Shown here: in pieces, positions 35,120 to 42,670 of the stretch
How positions within the stretch are numbered: position 1 is the first letter of the stretch
How the letters are laid out: each line of letters starts with the position of its first letter
Source: Nitrobacteraceae bacterium AZCC 2146
GTDB taxonomy: Bacteria; Pseudomonadota; Alphaproteobacteria; Rhizobiales; Xanthobacteraceae
Assembly: GCA_036924855.1 (NCBI GenBank)
Contig: JBAGRP010000001.1
Span: 6,436,001 to 6,500,000, forward strand
Length of the DNA: 64,000 bases
Direction of reading: 5' to 3'
Notes under the pieces: model-generated
The model's input: only the letters and a program-made list of their open reading frames with translations
What the model was told of the DNA's origin: nothing
Database searches by the model: none
Made by a program: the position numbers and the translations under genes

Positions 35120-35901
35120 TCACGCCGCGCGCGCTGCTGCAGAAATCGGCGCCGCTGTTCGCCTGCATCGGCCTGTTGTGCGCCTGGCAGGTGGCGTCGC
35201 TGCTGCTCAACACCGAAAGCTTTCCGACCGCGCTGGAGGCGATCCGCGCGGTGCCGTCGATCCTTGGCGACAAGGAGTCGCTGGTGAATATCGGCGCCTC
35301 GATCCGCCGCATGACGATCGGCCTGAGCCTTGCAGTCGTGTTCGCGATTCCGCTGGGTCTGCTGATGGGCCGCATCAAGGGCGTCGCGTCGTTCTTCAAT
35401 CCGCTCTTGATGGTGATCTATCCGGTGCCGAAGGCAGCCTTGATGCCGATCATCATGCTGTGGCTCGGCGTCGGCGATGTCTCCAAGACGCTGGTGATCT
35501 TCCTCGGTGTCAGCCTGCCGATCATCTATCACAGCTTCCAGGGCGGCAAGGCGGTGGAAGAGAAGATGCTGTGGTCGGGCGCTGCGATGGGCCTGTCATC
35601 GGCGCAGCGGATGTTTCGCATCGTACTCCCTGCGGCACTGCCGGAAATCCTCACGGGATGCCGCACCGGCCTGGTGCTGGCGCTGATCACCATGGTGACC
35701 TCCGAAATGATCGCGCGGCAGTCCGGCGCCGGCAACATCCTGTTCAACGCGCTCGACATGGCGCAGTACGACACCGTGTTCGCGATGATCATGATCATCG
35801 GTGCGCTCGGCATCTTCCTCGATGCCGCCTTCGAGAAACTGCGCGGCTCGCTGGTGCGCTGGTCGAAGCCGCAGCATGACATTCCCTTGAGCTTCTCATG
35901 A
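35116..35901 (+). CDS. ABC transporter permease, SsuC/TauC type (1)
   Basis: Inner-membrane channel subunit, 261 residues, with about six hydrophobic segments and the EAA-type cytoplasmic loop near EEKMLWSGAAMGLSSAQRMF-IVLPAALPEI. It is coupled to the ATPase before it (ATGA) and to the second permease after it. The two permeases probably form a heterodimer, unlike the homodimer of SsuC. Confidence 0.93.
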   Translation: MITPRALLQKSAPLFACIGLLCAWQVASLLLNTESFPTALEAIRAVPSILGDKESLVNIGASIRRMTIGLSLAVVFAIPLGLLMGRIKGVASFFNPLLMVIYPVPKAALMPIIMLWLGVGDVSKTLVIFLGVSLPIIYHSFQGGKAVEEKMLWSGAAMGLSSAQRMFRIVLPAALPEILTGCRTGLVLALITMVTSEMIARQSGAGNILFNALDMAQYDTVFAMIMIIGALGIFLDAAFEKLRGSLVRWSKPQHDIPLSFS

Positions 35902-36659
35902 GCGCAACCGTCAACAAGGTCCTGCTGGGCATTACCCCGATCGCGCTGTTCATCGCGGTGTGGCAATCGCTGATCAGCTTCGGCTATGCGCCCGTGACAT
36001 TGCTGCCGCCGCCCGGCGCGGTGTTCCTTCGTCTCGGGCAGCAGCTCTTCACCAGCGATTTTCTGCATGAGATCGCCGCGACGCTGTTTCGGTTGTTCGC
36101 GGGATTCGCGATCGCGGTGGTGCTCGGTGTCGTCATTGGTCTCGCTGCAGCGATCAGCCCGGCGATCAATGCGGTGGTGAAGCCGGTGGTGCGCGTATTG
36201 GCGCCGATCCCGAAAGTGGCGCTGTATCCGGCGCTGTTGTTGATCCTGGGTTTCGACCACGCTTCGAAAATCACGCTGGTCGCCGCGGATGCTTTGTTTC
36301 CGATTCTGCTGTCGACCTATTACGGCGCCTCGATGGTCGAGCAGAAGCTGATCTGGTCGGCGATGGCGGCCGGTACGCCGCGCGCGCAAATCCTGTTCAA
36401 GGTGGTGCTGCCGGCGGCGATGCCGTCGATCCTCACCGGCTGCCGCATCGGTCTCGTCATCTCCTGCATCGTGGTGTTCCTCGCCGAGATGATCACCTCC
36501 ACCGACGGCCTCGGCCACATGCTGGTGCAGGCCGCGCGCACCTTCCAGACCGTGGACATGTTTGTCCCGCTGATCACGATTTCGCTGCTCGGACTGATCC
36601 TCAACAGCCTGCTGCACGGGCTGCGGACGTATCTGTTGCGGGGCTTTCCGGAGGTTTGA
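35898..36659 (+). CDS. ABC transporter permease, SsuC/TauC type (2)
   Basis: Second channel subunit, 253 residues, with the EAA loop near EQKLIWSAMAAGTPRAQILF-VVLPAAMPSIL. The start overlaps the preceding permease stop by four bases. The expected binding-protein gene does not follow directly; it comes about 1.6 kb later after an inverted malonyl-CoA decarboxylase gene. Confidence 0.93.
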   Translation: MSATVNKVLLGITPIALFIAVWQSLISFGYAPVTLLPPPGAVFLRLGQQLFTSDFLHEIAATLFRLFAGFAIAVVLGVVIGLAAAISPAINAVVKPVVRVLAPIPKVALYPALLLILGFDHASKITLVAADALFPILLSTYYGASMVEQKLIWSAMAAGTPRAQILFKVVLPAAMPSILTGCRIGLVISCIVVFLAEMITSTDGLGHMLVQAARTFQTVDMFVPLITISLLGLILNSLLHGLRTYLLRGFPEV

Positions 36660-36666
36660 CGAAGTT

Positions 36667-36742
36667 CGTCATTGCGAGCGTAGCGAAGCAATCCAGCAAG
36701 CGAAGACTGGATTGCTTCGTCGCTTCGCTCCTCGCAATGACG
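36667..36742. repeat. Dispersed palindrome, family A copy 2
   Basis: CGTCATTGCGAGCG at the left is mirrored by CTCGCAATGACG at the right, with GAAGCAATCCAG and TGGATTGCTTC inside. It lies between the convergent permease and malonyl-CoA decarboxylase genes, and may act as a two-way terminator. Confidence 0.85.
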
Positions 36743-36752
36743 GTTGCGAGCG

Positions 36753-38108
36753 TTACCCCAGCCGCATATCCAGCAGTCGTCTTCCTTCCGTCTTGAGCAG
36801 CTTCTTCACTGCGCTGGACGCTGCGATCTCGTAATTGTTGGCATAGGCCTCGTGGTTTTTCTCGATATCGTCGAGCCGATAGAGATAGTTCACCATCAGG
36901 CCGGCGGATTCACGCAGGCCTTTCGTGGAGACGTCGCCGAGCCAGTCAATGCGCTCCAGCCTTGCGCCGTTGCCGAGATGGAAGCGGGCGACGGAATCTA
37001 CCGGGCCGCCGCGCGGCGTCTTGGCTTTCAGAAAATAATGCGCGGCGAGCGGCTCGACCACGGCGCGCAGTTGGGCTGCGAGCGTGGCGTCGTTGATCCA
37101 GTCAGTACTGTCGAGATGTGCGAGCAGCGCGCGTTCGTCTTCCGAGATCGGCAGATCCGGCGTGCGTTTCAGCCACGTCATGAAGCCGGGCACCGGCGAC
37201 AGCGTGACGAAGGTGTCCAGCTTCGGCAGTTCGCGTCGGAGTTCCTCGACCACCTGCTTGATCAGGAAATTGCCGAAGGAGATGCCGCCGAGGCCACGCT
37301 GGCAGTTGGAGATCGAATAGAACACCGCGGTGCGGGCGCGCGCGATGGCCACCGCCTGGCGGTCTTCGGCGAGCAGCGGAGCGATGGCGCCGGGAATGGT
37401 TTCCGTCAGCGCCACTTCGACGAAGATCAGCGGCTCATCGACGAGGGCGGGGTGGAAGAAGGCGTAGCAGCGCCGATCGACCGGATCGATGCGGCGGCGC
37501 AGGTCGTCCCAATCGTGGATCTCATGCACCGCCTCGTACTTGATGACCTTTTCCAGAATGATGGCGGGTGTCGACCAGTCGATTTTGCGCAGCACCAGAA
37601 ACCCCCTGTTGAACCACGATGCCAATAGATGCACGACGTCGCGATCGACGGCGGCGAGATCCTTATTGCTGCTCTTGAGGTCGAGCAGATCGGCGCGCAT
37701 TTTCACCAACTCGCTGGTGGCGCCCGGCGCGCGGTTGAGCCGGCGAAACAGTTCCTGCCGCTGCGGCTCCGAGGCAAAGTGCAACTCGCCGGCGCCGTCG
37801 CCGGTAGGCTTGGCGCGCCAGGCCTCGATGGCTTTTTCAAGCTTGTCGGGGTCGGGGCCGTATTTCTGCGCCAGCGTCTCGAAGAAGCTGAACCGTCCGG
37901 CCTCGTCCAGCTGATGATAGCGATCCAGTACGCCGCGTGCGATGGCGGTGCCGGACGCTTCGCCGCGGCCGGACAACAGCTCGCCGCAGAGCTCGATCAG
38001 GTCGGAGGCGTTTTGCTTGGCGTCGACCGAGGCCGGACCGAGCCGCAACAGATTGCGGCCGCGTTCGGAGATGGAAGCGAGGAGGTCGGAGAAGAAGTCG
38101 TTGCTCAT
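36753..38108 (-). CDS. Malonyl-CoA decarboxylase
   Basis: Converts malonyl-CoA to acetyl-CoA and CO2. It has 451 residues: a helical N-terminal domain (to about 190) and a GNAT-like catalytic domain with SISNCQRGLGGISFGNFL (catalytic Ser region) and ARFHLGNGA (catalytic His region). It is the MatA-type enzyme, but no matB or matC is adjacent. It points away from the binding-protein gene and shares with it the intergenic region holding operator b. It may clear malonyl-CoA produced or tied up by the aromatic pathway, which is my inference. Confidence 0.94.
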   Translation of the reverse strand: MSNDFFSDLLASISERGRNLLRLGPASVDAKQNASDLIELCGELLSGRGEASGTAIARGVLDRYHQLDEAGRFSFFETLAQKYGPDPDKLEKAIEAWRAKPTGDGAGELHFASEPQRQELFRRLNRAPGATSELVKMRADLLDLKSSNKDLAAVDRDVVHLLASWFNRGFLVLRKIDWSTPAIILEKVIKYEAVHEIHDWDDLRRRIDPVDRRCYAFFHPALVDEPLIFVEVALTETIPGAIAPLLAEDRQAVAIARARTAVFYSISNCQRGLGGISFGNFLIKQVVEELRRELPKLDTFVTLSPVPGFMTWLKRTPDLPISEDERALLAHLDSTDWINDATLAAQLRAVVEPLAAHYFLKAKTPRGGPVDSVARFHLGNGARLERIDWLGDVSTKGLRESAGLMVNYLYRLDDIEKNHEAYANNYEIAASSAVKKLLKTEGRRLLDMRLG

Positions 38109-38184
38109 GGTGAATCAATTCCCGGCTGGCAGCCCGATCCAGTCGCGACCAATATAGGACATCCCGGGACATATTGCGCGATCA

Positions 38185-38207
38185 TTTGAAGCATGAAACA
38201 ATTATGC
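38185..38207 (+). promoter_or_regulatory. Putative operator b (binding protein / malonyl-CoA decarboxylase)
   Basis: TTTGAAGCATGAAACAATTA then TGC. It matches operator a at nearly every position in its first 19 bases. It lies about 58 bases before the binding-protein ATG and about 77 bases before the divergent malonyl-CoA decarboxylase start. Confidence 0.65.
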
Positions 38208-38264
38208 GCGGCAGGGTCTCGGCAAGAGAATTGCTACGAGGCCCGCGATACAGGGGATTTCAGA

Positions 38265-39254
38265 ATGAAGCGGATCGCATCGAAACGTGGGGTTGTGGCG
38301 GCTCTGGCCTTGGGCGCGCTGCTCAGCGCGAGTTCGGCCTACGCCCAGCAAACCATCAAGGTCGGCTGGACCATTCCGGCGGAAGAATCCAAATACTGGA
38401 TGATGAAGCGGCCGCAGGAATTTCCCGACATCGGCAAGAAATACAACATCGAATGGGTGCAGTTTCAGGGCACCGCGCCGATGACACAGGCGCTCGCCGC
38501 CGGCGCGCTGGACTGCGCGACGCAGTCGCCGCTGGCGCTGGCACAGGGTGTGGTCGGCGGCGGGCTGAAGGCCTACATCGTCGCCCAGCATGTGTTCGAG
38601 AAGCCGGGCAGCTTCTCAGTCTATTGGGCGGTGAAGGATGACTCGCCGATCAAGACTATTGCCGACCTCAAGGGCAAGACGCTGTCGATCAACACGCTCG
38701 GCTCCGGCATCTATGGACCGATGGCGATCCTGCTGAAGCAGGCCGGCCTCGATGCCGCCAAGGACATCAAGCTGGTCGAAGTCGGCTTTGCCCTGTCGGA
38801 AGAAGCGCTGCGTTCCGGCCGCGTCGATTCGGCGGTGATGAACCAGCCGTTCGCCGCGCGCATGGAAGCCAAGGGCGGCACGCGAAAGCTGTTCTCGCTC
38901 TCCGAGCAGCAGCCGGGCATCGTTCACATTCTCGAAGCCTGCCGTGCGGATTTCGTCGACAAGAATCCGGAACTGGCCAAGGCCTATGTGCATGACGTCA
39001 CGCTGGCCATGGGCAAGGCGCTGGCGAACCGCGATGAGACCCTGAAGGTCGTCAACGAAGTGATGAAGGCGCCGATCCCGGTGCTGGAAACCTATCTGCT
39101 GAAGGAAAACGACTTCGCCAGGGATCCCGGTGCCGCGCCGAATTTCGACGCGATCCAGAAGATGCTCGACGTCTATGTCGAAACCGGCATGCTGCCGAAG
39201 AAGATCGACGTCTCGCAGTGGAAGCACCCGACCATCGTCGCGCCGATCAAGTAA
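38265..39254 (+). CDS. ABC transporter substrate-binding protein, NMT1/TauA type
   Basis: Periplasmic binding protein of 329 residues from the ATG at 38265. Signal peptide KRGVVAALALGALLSASSAYA precedes the mature start QQTIKVGWTIP. The fold is a two-lobed NMT1/SsuA-like domain (DLKGKTLSINTLGSGIYGPMAILL; RVDSAVMNQPFAARM). It most likely serves the ATPase and permeases at 34.3-36.7 kb, since no other importer of this class is present and both loci carry almost the same operator. The ligand cannot be read from the sequence; an aromatic carboxylate is likely from context. Confidence 0.9.
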   Translation: MKRIASKRGVVAALALGALLSASSAYAQQTIKVGWTIPAEESKYWMMKRPQEFPDIGKKYNIEWVQFQGTAPMTQALAAGALDCATQSPLALAQGVVGGGLKAYIVAQHVFEKPGSFSVYWAVKDDSPIKTIADLKGKTLSINTLGSGIYGPMAILLKQAGLDAAKDIKLVEVGFALSEEALRSGRVDSAVMNQPFAARMEAKGGTRKLFSLSEQQPGIVHILEACRADFVDKNPELAKAYVHDVTLAMGKALANRDETLKVVNEVMKAPIPVLETYLLKENDFARDPGAAPNFDAIQKMLDVYVETGMLPKKIDVSQWKHPTIVAPIK

Positions 39255-39310
39255 AGGGCGGTTCCCGAGCTTCCGCAAATTCGCGGTCTCGTTAAACAGC
39301 GACCTATCCA

Positions 39311-39392
39311 CGTCATGGCCGGGCTTGTCCCGGCCATCTACGTTTGTGTTCGCGGAAAGACGTGGATGCCCGGCACAAGGCCGGGCATGACG
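39311..39392. repeat. Dispersed palindrome, family D copy 1
   Basis: CGTCATGGCCGGGCTTGTCC at the left and GGCCGGGCATGACGCGG at the right enclose ATCTACGT and ACGTGGATG. Another copy is at 43780. It sits between the convergent binding-protein and flavin reductase genes. Confidence 0.85.
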
Positions 39393-39415
39393 CGGAGAGA
39401 GTGCCTGAATCCCGA

Positions 39416-40387
39416 CTATTCGCTTGCTGTGCCAGACATCCGGCTATCGATCAGCAGATCCAGCGCATATTTGATGGTGGCGCGTTCGTCGTCGCTGAAC
39501 TGCTTCAGCAGTTCCGCCTCGTGCTTCATCGCAGCGGCTTGCACCGGTTTGACGCGGGCGCGGCCCTTGGCGGTGAGGTGCAGGGTGACGCGGCGGCGGT
39601 CGTTCGATGTGCTCTGGCGCTTCAGCAGTCCGTCGCGCTCCATGCGGTCGAGCACTTTTGTCAGGCCCGGCTGCTTCATCAGCGCCATCGCCGCGAGTTC
39701 GCCGACTGACAGGCCTTCGACATCCATCAGACAGGCCAGTACGCGCCATTCCGGCACCGTCAGATCCCAGTCCTTCAGCTTGGCGTGAAATTCGCCGGAG
39801 ACGTTGAAGCTCGCGCGCGCCAGCAAATAGGAGAGATAGTTGCGGGCGAAGCTGTTGCTGGCCAGCGGCGGCGCGCGGCGCAGGGCATGGTCGATCCGCC
39901 TGAGTTCGCCGGAATGAAAAATCAGCGGATCGTGATTGCGCTCGACGAAACGCACGACTTCGCCGACCAGGATGGTGTGATCGCCGCCGGGATAGCGCGC
40001 CCAGGTCCTGCATTCGAAGATCGGCGCCAGGCCATCTATCAGCGGCGCGCCGGTAACGCCGGGCGTGTGCTTGATATCGGCGAACTTGTCGGAGCCGCGG
40101 CGGCCGAACCGCATCGCCAGCTCGCCGTGATCGGCACCGAGGAAGTGCACCGCGAAGGCCTCGGCCTCGACGAAGGGATCGTGGCTCGGCGACGATTTGG
40201 CGACGCTCCACAGCACCAAAGGTGGATCAAGCGAGACCGACGAAAATGAATTCGCGGTCATGCCCACCGGACGATCGCCGTGGGTCGCGGTGACCACGGT
40301 GACGCCGGTGGGAAACTGGCCGAGCGCCTGGCGAAACGGCACCGGGCTGACAACCTGGGCAGCATTCGCGTTCCTGTCATCCGCCAT
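39416..40387 (-). CDS. Flavin reductase fused to a MarR domain (HPAH C1-like)
   Basis: From the ATG at 40387 it is 323 residues. The N-terminal half (about 15-170) is an FMN/FAD reductase domain (FRQALGQFPTGVTVVTA; GMTANSFSSVSLDPPLVLWSV; HDPFVEAEAFAVHFL). The C-terminal half (about 185-320) is a MarR winged helix with LTVPEWRVLACL, MKQPGLTKVLDRMERDGLL and SNDRRRVTLHLT. This is the architecture of the reductase component (C1) of Acinetobacter p-hydroxyphenylacetate hydroxylase, where the MarR-like part senses the substrate. A longer start at 40471 exists but would cover operator i. No oxygenase gene is adjacent, so its partner is open. Confidence 0.88.
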   Translation of the reverse strand: MADDRNANAAQVVSPVPFRQALGQFPTGVTVVTATHGDRPVGMTANSFSSVSLDPPLVLWSVAKSSPSHDPFVEAEAFAVHFLGADHGELAMRFGRRGSDKFADIKHTPGVTGAPLIDGLAPIFECRTWARYPGGDHTILVGEVVRFVERNHDPLIFHSGELRRIDHALRRAPPLASNSFARNYLSYLLARASFNVSGEFHAKLKDWDLTVPEWRVLACLMDVEGLSVGELAAMALMKQPGLTKVLDRMERDGLLKRQSTSNDRRRVTLHLTAKGRARVKPVQAAAMKHEAELLKQFSDDERATIKYALDLLIDSRMSGTASE

Positions 40388-40443
40388 GGGGTCGCCCGCT
40401 CTGAGGTCGCTGCAACCGCTTAAAATAGCGGCGCCGCGCTGTC

Positions 40444-40464
40444 CTTTAACATTAAAAATATTCC
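40444..40464 (+). promoter_or_regulatory. Putative operator i (flavin reductase-MarR / NicX-like)
   Basis: CTTTAACATTAAAAATATTC, then C. It lies between the divergent starts of the flavin reductase-MarR gene (40387) and the NicX-like gene (40529), in the only AT-rich patch of that gap. It fits the motif less well than operators a and b. Confidence 0.5.
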
Positions 40465-40528
40465 TTTTCATATAACACGACCGCTCTTATGATCCAACGA
40501 TAATAGCTTTAAACGCAGGAGAAACCGC

Positions 40529-41575
40529 ATGCTGGCAGATCGCATCGAGGCGAAATGGATCGACGCGTTCTGCGAGATCTTCGAGCGCTGCGCGGTGAAG
40601 CCGGGCGATACCGCGGCGATCCTTTCGGAGACGCAATCGCGTGCGCTCAACGTCCACATCGCCGAACTGGCGCTGCTGCGGATGGGCGCACGGCCGTTCC
40701 ACGTCATCGTGCCTACCCCGCGCAACAAGCAGATCGTGCCGGTGCGCTCGACCGGCGCGTCGGAAGCGATCCAGCAGCTCGGGCCGGTGGTATCGGCGCT
40801 GCAGCAGGCCGGTTTTGTGGTCGACTGCACCATCGAAGGTCTGATGCATGCCAAGGAAACGCCGGAAATTCTGAAGGCCGGCGCGCGCATCCTGGTGATC
40901 TCCAACGAACATCCCGAAGCGCTGGAGCGCATGGTGCCGGACAGCGCGCTCGAAAAGCGCGTCCGCGCGGCGGCGAAGATGTTGCGCGGGACCAAGCGGA
41001 TGCGCGTGACGTCCGCGGCGGGTACCGATCTCGACGTCGACATGGTCGGCGCTGCCACGGTCGGCGTCTGGGGCTGGACCGACAAGCCGGGTACGCTGGC
41101 GCACTGGCCGGGCGGCATCGTGGTGAGTTTTCCGAAGAGCAGCACCATCAACGGCACGCTGGTGATGGACGCCGGCGATATCAACCTGACCTTCAAGCGC
41201 TACCTGACCTCGCCGGTGCGAATGACGCTGAAGGACGACTATGTGGTTGATCTGCAAGGCGAGGGTGCTGATGCCGAGATGATGAAGCGTTATCTCGCCG
41301 CCTGGGGCGACCGCGAGGCCTATGCGGTCTCTCATGTCGGCTGGGGCATGAACCCCGCCGCGCGCTACGAGTCGCTGGCGATGTACGACCAGCGCGATAC
41401 CAACGGCACCGAAATCCGCGCGGTGGCGGGCAATTTCCTGTTCTCCACCGGCGCCAACGAATTCGCCGGCCGCTATACCGCCGGGCATTTCGATCTGCCT
41501 GTCATGAACACCACGATCGAACTCGACGGCGTTGCGGTGGTGAAAGCCGGCGTATTGCAGGATGTGTTTGGGTAA
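40529..41575 (+). CDS. NicX-like Fe(II) ring-cleavage dioxygenase (2,5-dihydroxypyridine dioxygenase family)
   Basis: 348 residues, the length of NicX. NicX opens 2,5-dihydroxypyridine to N-formylmaleamate in nicotinate breakdown. The iron triad of that enzyme (two His and one Asp) matches H269 (YAVSHVGWGM), H320 and D322 (AGHFDLPVMN), all at nearly the same spacing. Other shared blocks are GTLVMDAGDINLTF and GNFLFSTGAN. It is often mislabelled as an M29 peptidase. No other nic gene is present, so the real substrate could be another hydroxylated N-heteroaromatic or aminophenol. It is divergent from the flavin reductase fusion. Confidence 0.85.
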   Translation: MLADRIEAKWIDAFCEIFERCAVKPGDTAAILSETQSRALNVHIAELALLRMGARPFHVIVPTPRNKQIVPVRSTGASEAIQQLGPVVSALQQAGFVVDCTIEGLMHAKETPEILKAGARILVISNEHPEALERMVPDSALEKRVRAAAKMLRGTKRMRVTSAAGTDLDVDMVGAATVGVWGWTDKPGTLAHWPGGIVVSFPKSSTINGTLVMDAGDINLTFKRYLTSPVRMTLKDDYVVDLQGEGADAEMMKRYLAAWGDREAYAVSHVGWGMNPAARYESLAMYDQRDTNGTEIRAVAGNFLFSTGANEFAGRYTAGHFDLPVMNTTIELDGVAVVKAGVLQDVFG

Positions 41576-41586
41576 AGGGGCCCCGG

Positions 41587-41670
41587 CGTCATTGCGAGGA
41601 GCGCAGCGACGAAGCAATCCAATCTTCTGCTTCTGCAAGACTAGATTGCTTCGCTTCGCTCGCAATGACG
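41587..41670. repeat. Dispersed palindrome, family A copy 3
   Basis: CGTCATTGCGAGGAGCGCAG is mirrored by CTTCGCTCGCAATGACG. It lies between the convergent NicX-like and 3-hydroxyacyl-CoA dehydrogenase genes. Confidence 0.85.
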
Positions 41671-41677
41671 GACATGG

Positions 41678-42670
41678 CTAGTTCCGGTCCAGCACCGGCG
41701 GTTTCGCCAAATCAAAGTGCCGCAGCAGATCGACGAATGCTGCCAGCCGCTGCTCGCGATAGGCATCGACATCCATCCCGGCGTAATCGAGAAAGCCTTC
41801 GCCGGATCGCAGTCCGACTTTGCCTTCGGCCATGTTGCGGCCGATGATCTCGGGTGCCGCGTAGCGATCGCTGTTCAGCGCGCCGGTCAGATACTGGCTG
41901 GCATAATGCAGGATATCGCCGCCGCCCCAGTCGATGAATTCCAAGAGGCCGAGCACGGCGAAGCGGAAGCCGAAGCCGTACTTGATCGCCTTGTCGATGT
42001 CGGCAGCGCTGGCGACGCCTTCCTCGACCATGCGCGCGGCTTCGTTCATGGCCAGCGCCTGGATTCGCGGCACGATGTAACCGGGCGTCGCAGCGCAGAC
42101 CACTGGCTTCTTGCCGATGCCTTCCAGTAGCTCGATCACGCGCGCGGTGATGGCGGGGTCGGTCGTAGCGCCGGGCGAGAGTTCGACCAGCGGCACGAGG
42201 TAAGCGGGATTGAGCCAGTGCGCGTTGAGGAAACGTTCGGGGTGTTCGACGGCGCTGGAAATATCATCCACGAGGATGGTGGAAGTCGTTGAAGCGATGA
42301 TCGGCGTTGGGCCGGCGAGCTTTGAGGCTTTTGCCAAAGCGTCGCGCTTGAGGTCGAGCACTTCCGGCACGCCCTCGAAGATAATCGCGGCGCCGCCCAG
42401 GGCCGCGCCGGCACCGGCTTCCGGCACCACGCTGACGCGGGCCATGAGGGTATCGACATCGGCCGATGTGAGCAGGCCGAGGCGCGACAGGCTCGCAAAC
42501 GTCTTTCTGATTTCGTCCAGCGCTTCGGCTTCCAGCGCCTTGAACTTGTCGGCGTCACGCGCCTTGAAATCGACGATGGCGACATGGTGGCCGGCATAGG
42601 CAAAGGCCACCGCAATGCCGCGGCCCATGCGGCCGGCGCCGAGGCAGGCGATCGCGGGGCGGGCGGTCAT
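41678..42670 (-). CDS. 3-hydroxyacyl-CoA dehydrogenase
   Basis: NAD-dependent oxidation of a 3-hydroxyacyl-CoA, the third step of beta-oxidation. It has 330 residues: Rossmann domain with GAGRMGRGIA (11-20), ASTTSTILVDDI, then the HWLNPAYLVPLVEL segment carrying the catalytic His and a helical C-terminal domain with TPGYIVPRIQALAMNEA. It is single-domain, without a hydratase part. Its ATG overlaps the opine-type dehydrogenase stop. A ring-derived hydroxyacyl-CoA is a likely substrate given the cluster. Confidence 0.92.
   Translation of the reverse strand: MTARPAIACLGAGRMGRGIAVAFAYAGHHVAIVDFKARDADKFKALEAEALDEIRKTFASLSRLGLLTSADVDTLMARVSVVPEAGAGAALGGAAIIFEGVPEVLDLKRDALAKASKLAGPTPIIASTTSTILVDDISSAVEHPERFLNAHWLNPAYLVPLVELSPGATTDPAITARVIELLEGIGKKPVVCAATPGYIVPRIQALAMNEAARMVEEGVASAADIDKAIKYGFGFRFAVLGLLEFIDWGGGDILHYASQYLTGALNSDRYAAPEIIGRNMAEGKVGLRSGEGFLDYAGMDVDAYREQRLAAFVDLLRHFDLAKPPVLDRN

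Noticed and set aside
40529..41575. Annotation as M29 aminopeptidase
   Set aside because: The iron-triad spacing and blocks such as GNFLFSTGAN match 2,5-dihydroxypyridine dioxygenase much better.
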